A DNA stretch of 64,000 nucleotides from Zhengitettix transpicula. Its lineage: Eukaryota > Arthropoda > Insecta > Orthoptera > Tetrigidae. Numbering within the stretch: position 1 is the first letter of the stretch; every line of letters begins with the position of its first letter. The stretch lies in the NCBI GenBank assembly GCA_037074705.1, contig CM073595.1:53501639-53565638 (forward strand), read 5' to 3'. Shown piece after piece: positions 49,201-60,756 of this stretch. A program made the translations under genes and the position numbers. Under the pieces are notes generated by a model. That model saw nothing but the letters and a program-made list of their open reading frames with translations, did no database searches and was not told the DNA's origin.

Positions 49201-51253
49201 GTTCTTCTTGTTAATGTTAGTGTCAGTATGATCTGTTTAGGATATCTAGGAATTATTTATTTAGGGTCAATCGATACAAAATCAACCAATAAAAAAATAA
49301 TTAGTTGCTGACATATGTTATTTTTATGCATGGATTTTCTATTTGTGTATGTATCTGCGAGTACAAAATGAATTTTTTACAATTTTATTATTACAACTTT
49401 GGATTTTACCAGCCATTTTTGGTATTTGTATAGGCTGTTTTTGGTATTTTCAGATGTTAAATAACTTTTTGTTTATTGAAATATCAACTTTAAATAAAAA
49501 CCATCACATTCTCAATAAAACCATCAATAAATTGTGTTCAGACCAAACATGTGTTAAGTAGTAAGGAAACCGCCTAAAAATGTGTTTAACTTAGAAAAAA
49601 TGGAGAATTTGGGAATTTTGTTTTCCAGTGAATTGATTACCACACAACTTTAATATTTCTTCCCCTTAAAAATATAACAGAGGACAAGACTTAAAAACAA
49701 TTTAACACCTTTTAAATAACTCCTTTAGGTTTTACAGGCCTTCAAATATTGCAATTTGTCCAAAATAGTCGAGTTACAAATGGGTATATCTCATAAAGGA
49801 CTGAATCAAAAAATCTGTAATTTTCAAAAAATGCCCTTCTAGTTCCGGGTAATAAACACATAAAATTTCATCATTGTGTTTTGATCAGAAGTATTTTTTT
49901 AATTAAGGAAAGGATAAAAAATTATGACCCACATTTAGTCAGATCCCTTGTTGCTAAAGCACACAGAAAAACTTAGAAAAGAAGATTAGTAAACTACTGA
50001 ATAGACTCTTGTACTTGAATTTATTGCTTAAAATTAAATAACTTTAAAAAGTACAAAAAATTTGGGTCATTTAAACAAGAAAAATGTTTGCTTTATTTTT
50101 GGATAACTTTCTAAACACTTTTTTTATCTGTACATGTAAGCTATTAAAGTTAAATTGTTAAAGACATCTGATACCAAATACATTTATTAATTTATTGTTA
50201 TTAATAGGTACTACTGTCATTCTGAAAGAATATACAAATTAAATGTATTATTTACATTATGAAGAATTGTTGAAGTATTTAATATTAACATAAACTTTAT
50301 GTGAATTAATGTAAATTATTGTACTGTATTTACAGTCCCTTGGATGTGTACTGTATGCAATGTGCTTCTTTAAATCTCCGTATGATACTGTGTATGAAAG
50401 GGGTGACAGTGTTGCTTTGGCTGTTATCAGCGGAAACATTGAATTTCCAAACTCGTCTCCATTTGATCAGGTGAATTAATTATTATTACATAAATGTAGG
50501 TACACCAAAATTATATTTGTACTTATTAATAAAATGTTTCCAATTTAATTAACATAATTATTCAACCACAGTTATATAATTATTTGATCTTAAAAATCAT
50601 ATTTAACAATAGAATCTCAATGAGTATAAGTGTTTTATTATTTTAATTCAAGGCATTGGTGCTTCTTTTGTGGAAATGCATTTTGAGATATGATCCTTAT
50701 TCTAGCACAAATCATTCCTTCAATAACTCATGCCTGTCAGGCCAGTGGCAGTTTTATTGTCACATACCTTAAATCCATGCTTCTTATTTAATATGGATCC
50801 TTCTCTTTTGCCTTATCATACTTATTGCTTTCTAGTTTCAGAGATCCTTGTGTACTAACTTAACAATAAATAATTTAGACTTCACATGTTCACAATTATA
50901 TTCATATCACATACAGCAATTTAGAGGACTTATGTATATATTTTCACCTGAGTACAATTTAAATTTTTCTCATAATCACAGAAACATTATTCAGTTTTAC
51001 CATTTATATATCTGTAATTTTTCAAACTTTCAGATTAAATAAGTTTTGTGTGTAAAGTTACTAATTGTGTATAATCTCATTATTATTCTGCAACATTTAG
51101 CATTTTCCAACACAAATATATTTTATTATTTTACAGGATATACATGATTTGATTCTCTATATGCTGAAAGTGAACCCAATGGAGCGGCCGTATATATATA
51201 GCATTATTGAAAAAACTCATGACCTTATTTCTAAGAGTCAGACAATTGTATAA
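46176..51253 (+). CDS. STK16: Serine/threonine-protein kinase 16 (STK16/MPSK1), six coding exons
   Basis: Exons 46176-46252, 47285-47522, 48011-48215, 48870-49024, 50336-50470 and 51137-51253 join to 927 nt, giving 308 aa plus TAA; human STK16 is 305 aa. All introns are GT-AG and frames join. The N-terminus MGCVC offers Gly2 for myristoylation and Cys for palmitoylation, as known for this Golgi-associated kinase of the NAK family. Kinase landmarks are the Gly loop ADGGFSTV (24-31), ATP lysine K46 in YALKK, helix C E62, catalytic HRDLKTAN (152-159), DLG in place of DFG (172-174, normal for STK16), YRAPELF (204-210), IDERTDIW (218-225) and SLGCVLYAM. GDSVALAV is also diagnostic. The catalytic residues K46, E62, D154 and D172 are all present, so activity is likely. 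The first loop glycine is Ala here. The family acts in secretory and Golgi organisation. Confidence 0.96.
47285..47522 (+). CDS. STK16: STK16 coding exon 2 (N-lobe)
   Basis: This exon encodes residues 27-105: GFSTVFLVQD, the ATP lysine in YALKKL, helix C with E62 (RALQEIDHHE), strand 4-5 and the hinge LILLPYFK. The acceptor is TTACTTTTCAG and the donor AAG|GTAATT. The open frame extends a little beyond both ends, which is intronic. Confidence 0.95.
48011..48215 (+). CDS. STK16: STK16 coding exon 3 (catalytic loop)
   Basis: This exon encodes residues 106-173: RGTLANELYL, the helix ICEGLKAFHE, catalytic HRDLKTANILLGDNGQ and MDL. The acceptor is TTATTTTCAG and the donor TTAG|GTTTGT, which splits the glycine of DLG. 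HRDLKTAN replaces the more usual HRDLKPTN. Confidence 0.95.
48870..49024 (+). CDS. STK16: STK16 coding exon 4 (activation segment)
   Basis: This exon encodes residues 174-225: GSVCPARLKICGSSEAQNLQ, DFASETCSMPYRAPELF and IDERTDIW. The long activation segment is typical of STK16. The acceptor is TGATTGCAG and the donor TGG|GTATGT. A (TG)n(TA)n tract lies about 30 bp upstream of the acceptor. Confidence 0.95.
50336..50470 (+). CDS. STK16: STK16 coding exon 5 (C-lobe)
   Basis: This exon encodes residues 226-270: SLGCVLYAMCFFKSPYD, then ERGDSVALAVISGNIEFPNS and SPFDQ. The acceptor is TGTATTTACAG and the donor CAG|GTGAAT. Both ends fall between codons. Confidence 0.95.
51137..51253 (+). CDS. STK16: STK16 coding exon 6 and stop
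   Basis: This exon encodes residues 271-308: DIHDLILYMLKVNPMERPYI, then the final helix and SQTIV followed by TAA. The arginine of MERPYI is the conserved C-lobe Arg of kinase subdomain XI. The acceptor is TATTTTACAG. Confidence 0.95.
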   Translation, partial: DIHDLILYMLKVNPMERPYIYSIIEKTHDLISKSQTIV

Positions 51254-51487
51254 ATCTGTTTTCAGAAGAACTAAAAAGTACAGTGTGTTTTTTTAATATT
51301 GAAAAAATAACTTAAAAATATTTAAATGAATGTAAAATAATTATTTTATGCAGTTACTTTTAATATTTATGAAATATAATTTCTGTACTTCCAATCAAAA
51401 GTATGAAGAAAATTATAATTTTAATTGTTTTTCAAAATATATATATATATATATGGTTTTATGGATAACCTCATCCAATATTTTTGT

Positions 51488-51522
51488 AATAAACTTGGTA
51501 CATATTTGTTATTTGTGTGTCA
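51488..51522 (+). promoter_or_regulatory. Candidate STK16 polyadenylation signal
   Basis: AATAAA at 51488-51493, 235 bp after the stop codon, is followed within 20-30 bp by a GT-rich stretch (TTGTTATTTGTGTGTC), the expected arrangement for cleavage and polyadenylation. Confidence 0.6.
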
Positions 51523-51764
51523 GATTTCACTGCAGCCTTTAACATTGCCTTCTTAGATACACTGTCTTTTAAGTCAATTTATTTGTTTTGGGACTGTGTT
51601 GGAAAATATAATGAAAAAAATGACGTAAATAAATTAGTTTTATGTTATGTCTAAGAAAGTATGCAACTATTTAGTAAATGAAATTGGTAACAAACATATT
51701 GTGTTACAGCTGTAGGTGTTATGTTCAGCAGAATATATATATAATTAAAAGTAATTTAATATTG

Positions 51765-51915
51765 ACAGATTGAGAGTGGCCGATTACCTTAAATTGATGG
51801 TAGTTATCGCTATGCTACATAGTAAGGACCGTGTCCAACTTTCTAGGGCCTTAGTCCCCTTCCTTGTGACAAGAGGTTGCATATTTTGACGACCGACCGT
51901 ACAATCTGCCTGAAA
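51765..51915 (+). mobile_element. Possible diverged family A end
   Basis: GAGAGTGGCCGATTACCTTA and AATTGATGGTAGTTATCGCT, with GCTATGC beyond, line up loosely with the family A left end (GAGAGA...GGTGGCTTACCTGAAATTGA...GGCAATGCC). AGGGCCTTAGTCCCCTTCCT nearby matches a minus-strand version of the core. Similarity is weak and the call is tentative. Confidence 0.35.
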
Positions 51916-52149
51916 AGGTTTTTCTTTTCCTTTCATAAACGGTCATTATTAGCTATTAATTGAAAAACGAGATAGTCCGCTGTTAACATATCCTTGACTT
52001 TTCTATAAACCATTACGCTGATCATTTTTCGAATACTATTTTTAATACAAAAGTTTCAATTACTTTTATTGTAAATATGTTTATTTTATGTCAATTTTAC
52101 GTGTGTATGTATCCCTAATTTTGCATTATAATCGCTGTTTTTCAAAGAT

Positions 52150-52430
52150 ATAACAACGTAACAAATGACGATCCAAGCAGGAGAGGTACAAGTATGTCTT
52201 TGGAAAATCACGTGATCGCTGAGTAGACACTGTCAACCGGAAAACCCATCATTGTCGGTCAACAACAGTATATGAGAGCCTGTCGGACCGTTGTTTGCGT
52301 ACTGTTGTCGTAACAGCTTTATCGAATTCGATTGTAGGCTGTTTTATGTTGAATGAGCAACATCATCGATATTCAGTGATACCCGCTTTGGTAAACTAAA
52401 TTTAACAGGTATGCAAACTTATGGAAATGT
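52150..52430 (+). promoter_or_regulatory. Candidate promoter / 5' UTR exon of a gene continuing to the right
   Basis: This patch has clearly more G+C and CpG than its flanks and no repeat character. It contains the palindrome ATCACGTGAT (E-box CACGTG, about 52209-52218), GTCAACCGG, repeated TGTCGG words (52254, 52281) and GTTGTCGTAAC. At 52408-52411 AACAG|GTATGC forms a plausible splice donor. No ATG-initiated long frame is present. It could be a noncoding first exon whose coding exons lie beyond the window, or an enhancer. Confidence 0.35.
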
Positions 52431-55400
52431 ATTCTAGATCTTAAATCGTTGTCCTTTTCGTATATGTAACGATGGCATTGTTACTTCCATGTTAATTGAT
52501 TTGTGGATTTGATTAGTGAGGCTGTAATTTTGTTCGAGATGAACATTTTTGTTTTATTCTTATGTGGAATGCGAGCTTGTACTAAGTTTTATTACTTAAA
52601 CATGTTTTCTAAATAAACTACTAAAATACTGACAGCATTACAAGAAATTGAGCGCATTTTGAAAGCAGAATGTAACATCTTAATAATAGTTGAGTGGAAA
52701 CTGTTTATTTTAACGATAACACTCGTAATTTCTTATTTATTCTACTTATTAATTTATTTTCTCGTATTCGCTAAAAAGTTTCGTTCTTATAGATTGTTCT
52801 CTAATTATTTGCAACATTTATTACACTTTTTTTATAATTGTCATTTGCCATATATTTAATCTTACAAGGAAACCAAAAATATTTTTCAAATAAATATATC
52901 ACTCAAAATTATACTTTGCCTTTCGAAATACTTTTTAACTTTCGTCCATTTGTAACATAATACCGTTTTATTCTGGGGTATGATATTAATGACGTTTGAT
53001 AAAAAGACAATATATTCGTTTTACTTTTCCAAATACTTATGCAAGTTCAGTATCAGTTTTACTATCTTAAAAAGACTATACATATGAGAGCTGGAGGTGA
53101 CTTGTTTACACCAATTGTTGGTTCTAAGATTGCTTATTTAAATTAAAGAATTTGTGCTTTTTAATGTTTTTAAAGTTTAAAGTATTAAAATTGATTATAG
53201 ATTGGGAAAGTTTAAAATAAAATAAACCTTTAAGATGCATTGACAATGGAAATTTACATAACATAAGGATATTTTTACAAACCTTTAAATTATCATTTTG
53301 CTCAGTATAAATGCAAGTTGTCACTGTACAGAATTCTTGGCCACCCCATTTCTAATTTAAGTAAGTTGCAAACTTTTTCTCTTTTTAATTTCTTATAAAT
53401 CATTAAAATGTAACTATTGTCATACTTATAAATAAATTATATATAATTTATCTCTGTTTGAACACATTTAGATGTGTTTCTCGAAGTTGAAAATACCTCG
53501 GGGTTTATTGATATACAGTTGGATTTCCTAGAGAACTTAATCAATCATCTTAAATCTTTTTGTTTTACACCATCCAGTCTTCCCTACACTTGAAATGCCA
53601 AATAAGTTGGCCATATCTCCCTGAGGGATATTATGATGAATGAAGGTTTGACTTCCAGCTAAGGGCAATTCATAATTTCCAAATAAGTTTCACATTAAAT
53701 TCACATACACTTTGTCCAAGTTTGTGATCAAAATCTCCTTCAGAGTAATAAGATTTGGATTTTTCTTGTCAAAGATTTCTGGAGCTGATATATATTTGTG
53801 TGTGTGTATGCGTGCATGTGTGCTTTGTTACGATAATAAGGGAACCCATTTTAGTCGTATGCTTGTATTTGATCGGAATATTACAAACCATTTAGAATAA
53901 AATCTATTTACTTCTTTTTGGATTAGATATTCTAGAATTTGGGCCATTGAAACCAAGAAAATTCAAGAATCTATTTGTGAGAGGTTTCATGTCATAGCCA
54001 GTATAATTTTTTTTTAGTTGTCTGAAACGAACTGAATGTATCAGTTCTTTATTTCTTAAAGTAATGCCCAATTTTGTTTAAGTCATAATAGTCCATGAAG
54101 GTATTAGACAACTGTTAGGTTACCGATAGTTAAAATATTGATAAGTAGAACATCTAAAAATAATAAGAAATTTTAATCAATTGTAAGTTTTTTATTTTAG
54201 GCATCTATGTTGGGGTGTATACACTTACATGCATGTATAATCTTATATATGTATAGTTACACAATTAATAACAATATGATAAATCGATACTATAGTTTCG
54301 TTACTATAGCGTCAATTTTCGATTGCAATGCTATACACTGAACCACCTACTGGAGCAGTTTTAAAACGGACTTTGTTGAATAAACAACATAGTTTCATAG
54401 TGACTAAGTACCTATAGGTACTAATATTTTTAAAAGTTAATGTGATTTTAATTATAAGACAAGAAGGTATGTTATGCTGAAGGTGTTGCAATGTATTCGT
54501 AACTTGATGTTTTTTTTATATGAGTGGTAACGTTTTTATTGTTCATTCAGGATGATTATAACAAAGAGTTGAAAGCTTCCGACTATTTATTTAATAAAGT
54601 TATGAACTTGGTTTTTTCTACTCATTAACGTCAACAGTCCTTTTTACTATAATTTTTTAGGTTTGCTGTTATAAATGGATTTTTGCATTTCTTTTACTGT
54701 CGGACCAAGACGGAGTAATTTGTAGTTTTGAAAAAACGTGCACATTCCAGTTTCCCAGGGGTGAATTTTCTTTATGTGAATTCATTTAGACTTGTCAATT
54801 TTCTTTTAATTTCAGTTCATTTCGCTAATTTTTACCAGATGATGTTTGACAACGCAAAGACAATTATTTTATGTATAATTTCGTGAAAACATGGGAAGAG
54901 GGTTCCGTGGAAAGGTCAGAGACCTGAGAAAGCTACGTCCCACATTCCTGTGTACTGATTGCTTTATTGGAGGTGTCACCTCGTTCGGGAACGCATGTTT
55001 GCGAATTCCTTCCCGATCCTCGTACCAGGTCACAGGAGTACGTTAATTCCGGATATCTGTAGTCGGCCGGAGCATCTGTGTGAATCGCATTATTCTTCGA
55101 TACACGACATTCCGAATTCAAAATTCAAAGCTAGGTTTGAAGAGCTTTTATAATGTAAACCTAGAAACCAGTTGACGCCTCAATTAGACAAATACATTTC
55201 TGAGCGTGTCTGGATCTTAATTTCTTTATCGTATTTAGCCCACATTTAATTTAAAATGTTGGAAATCTCGGTCCCAACTGAGCTGAACTTGTAGTGACCG
55301 CAGTTGTCTATCTAAAGTTTGATTACATTTCAAGGGATTACGACTTCTTATCGTTGATGTATGTTGACAAGTCGTGTTTTTTTTTGTTTCTGTCTTGCAC

Positions 55401-56588
55401 AACTTGTTCTGCATTTACTGCTGCTTCATCGAGGTTACTTTCTATATCTTACGAGCGCCGAAGACTGATAGAATCTCAGATCAGGATCAACTTCCGAATC
55501 AGTTATCTTATTTTTTGATTCTCCAGTTATATTACTATTTTGGTGTACTTCTGTCTTATTGTTATTTATCACTCTTCTTCTTACATCACACTTCCTTAAT
55601 AGTGTGATTCTTGGCCTTTGCAATTTGTCACTGTTCCGTATGTTCAATCTGACATTTCTCACCATAACATGTTCATCTCCATTTTCCAATTTCTAGTCTC
55701 CTATTCTGCTTTATTTTAGTGTTCCTGTTCAATTTCACCTCTTCGTCTAGGACAATCCAAATTTGGAATAATTTTCTTTAAATTTCAAATAATACTGTCA
55801 TTCTGTCGACGGTCGTTTAATATGATTGAATTATTGACGTAAGGAATGTTGATGATAAAGAAAAATAAAGTTGTAACTGTACAATAGAGAAAGGACAAGT
55901 CTTTAACTTTTTCACGTTACCTTTTGCTGTCTCTAAAATAACGCAAGTACCGTGTAACGTTGGAATTGCTCGACCTACTTTTCTTTCATGTTTCGATAGA
56001 AATAATAGTTTAGGCGTTATTGGGAATTGTCCCAGTCACTTGATATCAGCAGTTGCGATCTTCTGTCGAAGGCTGAGAACTTTCGAACTGTTATCTGATT
56101 TCTTTCGGCACGTTTCGCTCCTTGTCCGCCTCATTTAAACACCCTTAAAATCGGCGGAGTGTACAAATTTAGAGTTTTTTTCTTTACAATTTTTCAAATT
56201 ACTTATAACTCGCCACTCGAGCAGGAAACCATTTGCCCCATGGCCATAAGCATCAGCGGACAGGGAAAATACTTTGGACATTTTCGTAGTTGACTTTTTT
56301 GTTTATATTTTTCAATTTCTCGACTGGATGGTTTTTTCCAGATATCCCGTTGGTAACGATCACGCTGTCTAGTTTATTATCCTAAAATTAGTGTCTGAAA
56401 CTATTTCACATATTATTTTTTTCGGTTGTGTGATTGTTACATCCTTCAGAAATCTTGAACCCGTACAGTGGTTTGTATAAATGTTCTGAACATGCACTCG
56501 AGTATTATCCCGAGGGCAGAGCTACTGTCGTAGATAGAATGGTAGACGCCCTTCCTCACAACGAAATAACCAACCATCCTTTGAGTTA

Positions 56589-56590
<2 letters not shown>

Positions 56591-56634
<44 letters not shown>
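56591..56634. repeat. (TA)n microsatellite
   Basis: About 22 perfect AT/TA units, here without a family A end beside it. Confidence 0.95.
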
Positions 56635-56638
<4 letters not shown>

Positions 56639-57222
56639 CGACGCGTTTCAAGAGAAATATCTTACACGTTGCGTAATGCTGTCTTAAGTAATATGTTCCA
56701 TCATATCGCAAGAAGATAAACTGCACTCGGTAGGAGATGGCAATTATGCAGTGTGAGACAAGAAAATAAGTAAATCAACGAAAAAAAAAATATTTCCAGA
56801 AAATAGAACTTGCATTTTAATTATCATAAATCCGAATTATCAAAGAGCATCCATTCTGCCGTTTGTTTAGGTTCCACATTACCCTCTTTCTACATGTTTT
56901 TTTTTTCTCATAGCTTAACCTGACTCTTCAAAATAAAGTTACGTTTTCATCGCGTATTTCGAAGGAAGCAGACAATAGCGCCCTAAATAATTATGCCGCC
57001 GGAACAACCTATGCACTATCGTTGGGTTTCCAAAACATTTGTATGGCGAAAGCACATTGTTGACCGTTCCACTGATCCATTTTTTCTAAATTGCAATGTA
57101 GCCACTTCACTGTCCCACAGTGCTGCCAAGTGCATATGAATGCCACTACGCTGACTAAAGGTTTTTTTTCCCTGTTACATTCCAAGTACACGTACAAGGA
57201 AAAATATAAAGTTTTTTGTACC

Positions 57223-57244
57223 GGAGGGGGGGGGGGGTGGGGGG
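57223..57244 (+). repeat. G-rich tract with quadruplex potential
   Basis: GGAGGGGGG...TGGGGGG gives more than four runs of three or more G within 22 bp, enough for an intramolecular G-quadruplex. It lies in otherwise unannotated DNA. Confidence 0.85.
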
Positions 57245-58098
57245 TTGCACGTCTATGATGTATGTCGTGTTATATGTATTTTGAGATAAAAATCACTTGC
57301 ATAGTTTTGATAGAAAAAATCGTGCCATTTCACAACAGTTTTCGTTACTTTAAACTAGTTGACGATAGCTTATTGATAAGCGTGTAGACGTTAATCAGCT
57401 GTTGCAACTGTATTACGTATAAATTTCGGATTTCTGTAATTCATCAGAACTCTAGACACATTCGTAGCCCTGAGTTGGCTACCTTCAGAAATGACTTGGT
57501 TTATACCACGTTAATTTTGACACTTTTTTTGCGTTTTATGTTCACCTTGTTTAATATCTACGTTTCTCCAAAGACTTTTCGAACCATGTTAACGTACGCG
57601 TATGATTTATTTTTTATTTGCAGATTCTTAGATTTAATTCTGATGTTCAAATTTCTCGTTTCTGCGTCAGAGTCATCTGCTGTACCTTTCCTTTGTGACT
57701 CTTCACAACTGCACGCGTTTCGAACAAGAATGAAATTAGCGTAATGCTCTTATTAAAGTAACAATTCAATTTCATGTCTTTAGAAGTGTTTATTTATTCT
57801 CAAGTATCGAATACCAAAGCTAATCTGATTCTTCAGCTTTAAACGAATTTAATAGTCATTTAATGTTTCAATATACTGCATCGGGAATTTTTAACGGTGC
57901 GCAACAGTTTTCTCTGTTCAAGTTTTCCTTGATCGGAATATTTCAGGGATGCGTACGGCGATTTTTCATTTAGTGGGGATGTTATTTGGTCGTCGACACG
58001 TCGCAGCGCTAATGTTGATGACTTCCTCAGATGTGTGTAATTATATTATTCAGGTGCCCGTCAACTGAAGGACGTTGAACAGCCGATAGTTGCAGGTT

Positions 58099-58135
58099 CA
58101 CGCGGAATGCGAATGGTAGATGCAGCATCCGCGTG
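58099..58135. repeat. CpG-rich hairpin
   Basis: CACGCGGA (58099-58106) and TCCGCGTG (58128-58135) are perfect complements separated by 21 bp. The surrounding 150 bp is CpG-rich and could be regulatory. Confidence 0.55.
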
Positions 58136-59324
58136 ATCCTGAGGCGACCTTCAAGCGGACAGACATCGCCTGATCCGAAACTCTTTAACTAGTTTTCAGT
58201 GAGAAATTGCAGAATTTCTTGAAAGACGAAAATTTGTACTGTCGGTTTCACCGTAACGAATCCTTGTAACAGATATAGAAGTTCGTAAGGACTGTTCAAA
58301 TCTATCACTACAAAGCAAAATTCATAGACAAAGTTTTTTTTTTGCGTGTAATCCTAATTCATGCACGAACGCACCACATTTGATTGCTTGGGCATTAAGC
58401 GAATTATATGAAGGTATTCTTTAAGGATATGAGCTTATTAATCAATTTACTGAAACTATTTCTAGAACTGTGTCCAGAATAATATGGAACCGAATCCTGG
58501 AAAGTCAATGCCAGAAAATACTATAAGCTTTTGAAATGTTAAGCTATGAAATTGAAAAGGAATGGGACACACAAAATAAAGAATGATAAAATTTAAAAAG
58601 TAGCGGCGAGGGGAAACATTTTTGGAAATGAGCTACATGGGTGTATGGCACTAGTAAGCACGAAATTAGATTACAAAGGCTGTCGAATTTAATTTGATTA
58701 ATAGTTTGAACAGAAAGGAAGACAAATTAGTCAGTTGATGAAATGACAACAATTATTTCCAAGTTTTCCCTATTGAAGATGTTGCTTAAGCACTCTTAAT
58801 CTAGAGCCCCAGTCCTGTAATCCTAATTCATGAATTTCCGCATATATAAACTTTTATTTGAGCTCCATTCGAGTAAAGTGCACAAACATACCTGTAGTGA
58901 AAGGGATCAATATTCACCTAAACTGATAATAAGGCATTAGGCTTCCAAGAAAGAAAACTACTACTTAATACTGAGATCGTTTACATGATGTTTCAATGTT
59001 GTAAGATGAGAATTCGGACAAAACCATAAAAGACTGAGGGTTTATGGTTTAACTGAAACAAACTTTGCTCACGGTGGCTTACTCGCTAAATCGAATAAAT
59101 AAATGTGTATCGAACAGCTTATGTCAATACTTACGACACATGCGTCTGATATATGGATAAACCAGATTAGCAACCTTGACGTGTTAAATTAAAAGAAAAA
59201 CTACCGGCTTTCAGTCGTCCTAGCGTCTTCGAACTATGAAAACATGTTTCGAAGGCCGCGCACCTTGGAATGCGCTTGCGCAGCTTCGCTTTCAAAAGCT
59301 GCGGGTTATATCAGTTTCTAGTTG

Positions 59325-59445
59325 GATAAAAATAGACAAACAACAGAAAAAAAGAGTGCTAAATAAATACCACACAACGTTTCTGTAATCCTTATTGCTT
59401 ACATCAGATGATTCAAAAAACTCAAGAGCCGTAAGAACGACGCAC
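59325..59445 (-). mobile_element. Decayed family B (Penelope-like) terminal repeat
   Basis: AATAAATACCACACAACGTTTCTG matches, on the minus strand, the CAGAAACGTTGTGTGGTATTT segment of the 10426-10648 repeat. CTCAAGAGCCG continues the match to the CGGCTCTTGAG-like part. The core hairpin is decayed. Confidence 0.6.
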
Positions 59446-60117
59446 CGCACGAACCAGTTGATGAACTGAAAAGCCTTATGGAGACGTGTTATTTCTATAA
59501 AAGTTTATACACGTGAAAATAGTCTTCTACATGCCAAGCTGCTCTGGTACTCTAGATGTTTTGTGGTGCTGCATTAACTCTGAAATTTTTCTTTCCGTTC
59601 GAAATATGTCTTTCGTGTTCTCCTTCATCACTTTTATCAGTCTCCGTTCTCTATCTACTTCGGCTGCCTCCCAATTTTCTTATTTAAATTAGACAATTAC
59701 TTATCCAATCCGCTAAATGTCAATATACCGGGCATATTCTCAGAAACGTAGTCAGAAAAGTAAATTGTTGAACTAAATCACTGAAAAGAAAGAATGCTAC
59801 TAATGTATTGAAATTTCAGCAGATCCTTTCTTATAATGATTGTAAGAAAAGTGTTACAACATCTTTCCTGAAAGTTTTCATTTGACTACGCTTTCCACGT
59901 GCTTCCTATTTCCAAGTATTTACGTTCGCTGTTTTTTGGACGGAACTTGTGTTACAAAAGCGGATAACCTGACTTTATCTAGAAAAAAAAAGTGTTAACA
60001 AAAACAATAACGTCTGATCTAGAATTGTGGTTTTCGGAATTTGATATCGCTATTAGCTTCTCACAAAACGTTGCTGTAATTGGAAGGTTGAGTTTATGTC
60101 ACCTGCTTCCCGTCACA

Positions 60118-60285
60118 TGTTGTGAGTTGATCATCATCATCATCGACATTACAGCCCTTCCTATTCATGGCTATGGTCCGCCAATTCTTCACTTTCAACA
60201 TCCTGATGTCCTGGATCACTCCATCTTCCCACCTTAATTTATGTCGTCCCACTTCTCTTGATCCTGCTGGTCTGCTATTAAACCT
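60118..60285 (-). pseudogene. LINE reverse-transcriptase C-terminal tail fragment
   Basis: The minus strand reads, without a stop, GRHKLRWEDGVIQDIRMLKV then KNWRTIAMNRKG. This fits the tail GRPKxRWxDDVxxDLRxLxVxxWRxxAxDRxxWR found at the C-terminus of many non-LTR retrotransposon reverse transcriptases. A run of Asp codons (the ATC/GAT repeat at 60131-60145) follows where the protein would end. The RT domain itself is not visible. Confidence 0.65.
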
Positions 60286-60474
60286 TTTTTCTTATTTCTT
60301 GCAGTGCTGTAACGTGCACACCATACCTATCTAACTGGTCCAATAGCATTTTTAGAGCCCTTTAGAGGGACAGTACATTCCATGATCCAAGTCCTTAAAA
60401 CGTTTGCCATTTCGTCGTACAGTCATCTGTTCTGCTATTCCTTCTGAAGATTTCGTACCAATTGTTTGTTTTAC

Positions 60475-60665
60475 GAGGTAGGGTTGTTAGCCCCATGCTT
60501 AACCCCCAACCTGGAGAACCAGGGTATCTTTTTTAGTCAGGTTCTTCCCTCAAGACCTGTCCGGCAAGGGAGACCCTGCCAGTAGTTATACTACCGCCGG
60601 CATAGCTCTCGAGGTCATTAGAACACACAAACCCCACCGCCACGATAAGGCAGAGACACCGTCGG
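60475..60665 (+). mobile_element. GC-rich retrotransposon-like fragment
   Basis: This compact GC-rich block (TAGGGTTGTTAGCCCCATGC, ACCTGTCCGGCAAGGGAGAC, CTACCGCCGGCATAGCTCTC) resembles, from memory, a conserved noncoding segment of non-LTR retrotransposons in many invertebrates. The exact family is not identified. It lies between two LINE fragments of opposite orientation. Confidence 0.45.
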
Positions 60666-60756
60666 TTGTGAGTTGATACACTAGTTACTTTCAAGAATGA
60701 GTTGAAAGTAGAGGTACTCTGTCCTGATTTAATGTTTTATGTTTCTCCATTAGTTT

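Larger units (their letters stand above)
52431..59320. other. Unannotated DNA, no recognised gene
   Basis: I see no recognisable coding exon on either strand. From about 54.9 kb the DNA is richer in CpG than the rest of the window. An ORF of 50 codons at 54891-55043 (starting MGRGFRGKVRDL) is unusually GC-rich but has no known motif. ORFs at 55294-55689 overlap on both strands, which argues against coding. The segment holds a (TA)n tract, a G-rich tract and a CpG-rich hairpin, listed separately. It could be a large first intron if 52150-52430 is a first exon. Confidence 0.5.

Noticed and set aside
52659..52859. Hydrophobic 66-codon ORF suggesting a small membrane protein
   Set aside because: T-rich DNA yields Phe/Leu/Ile-rich chance ORFs; similar ones occur across the window.
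55294..55689. Overlapping ORFs on both strands
   Set aside because: Three frames are open on two strands at once, pointing to low stop-codon density rather than a gene.
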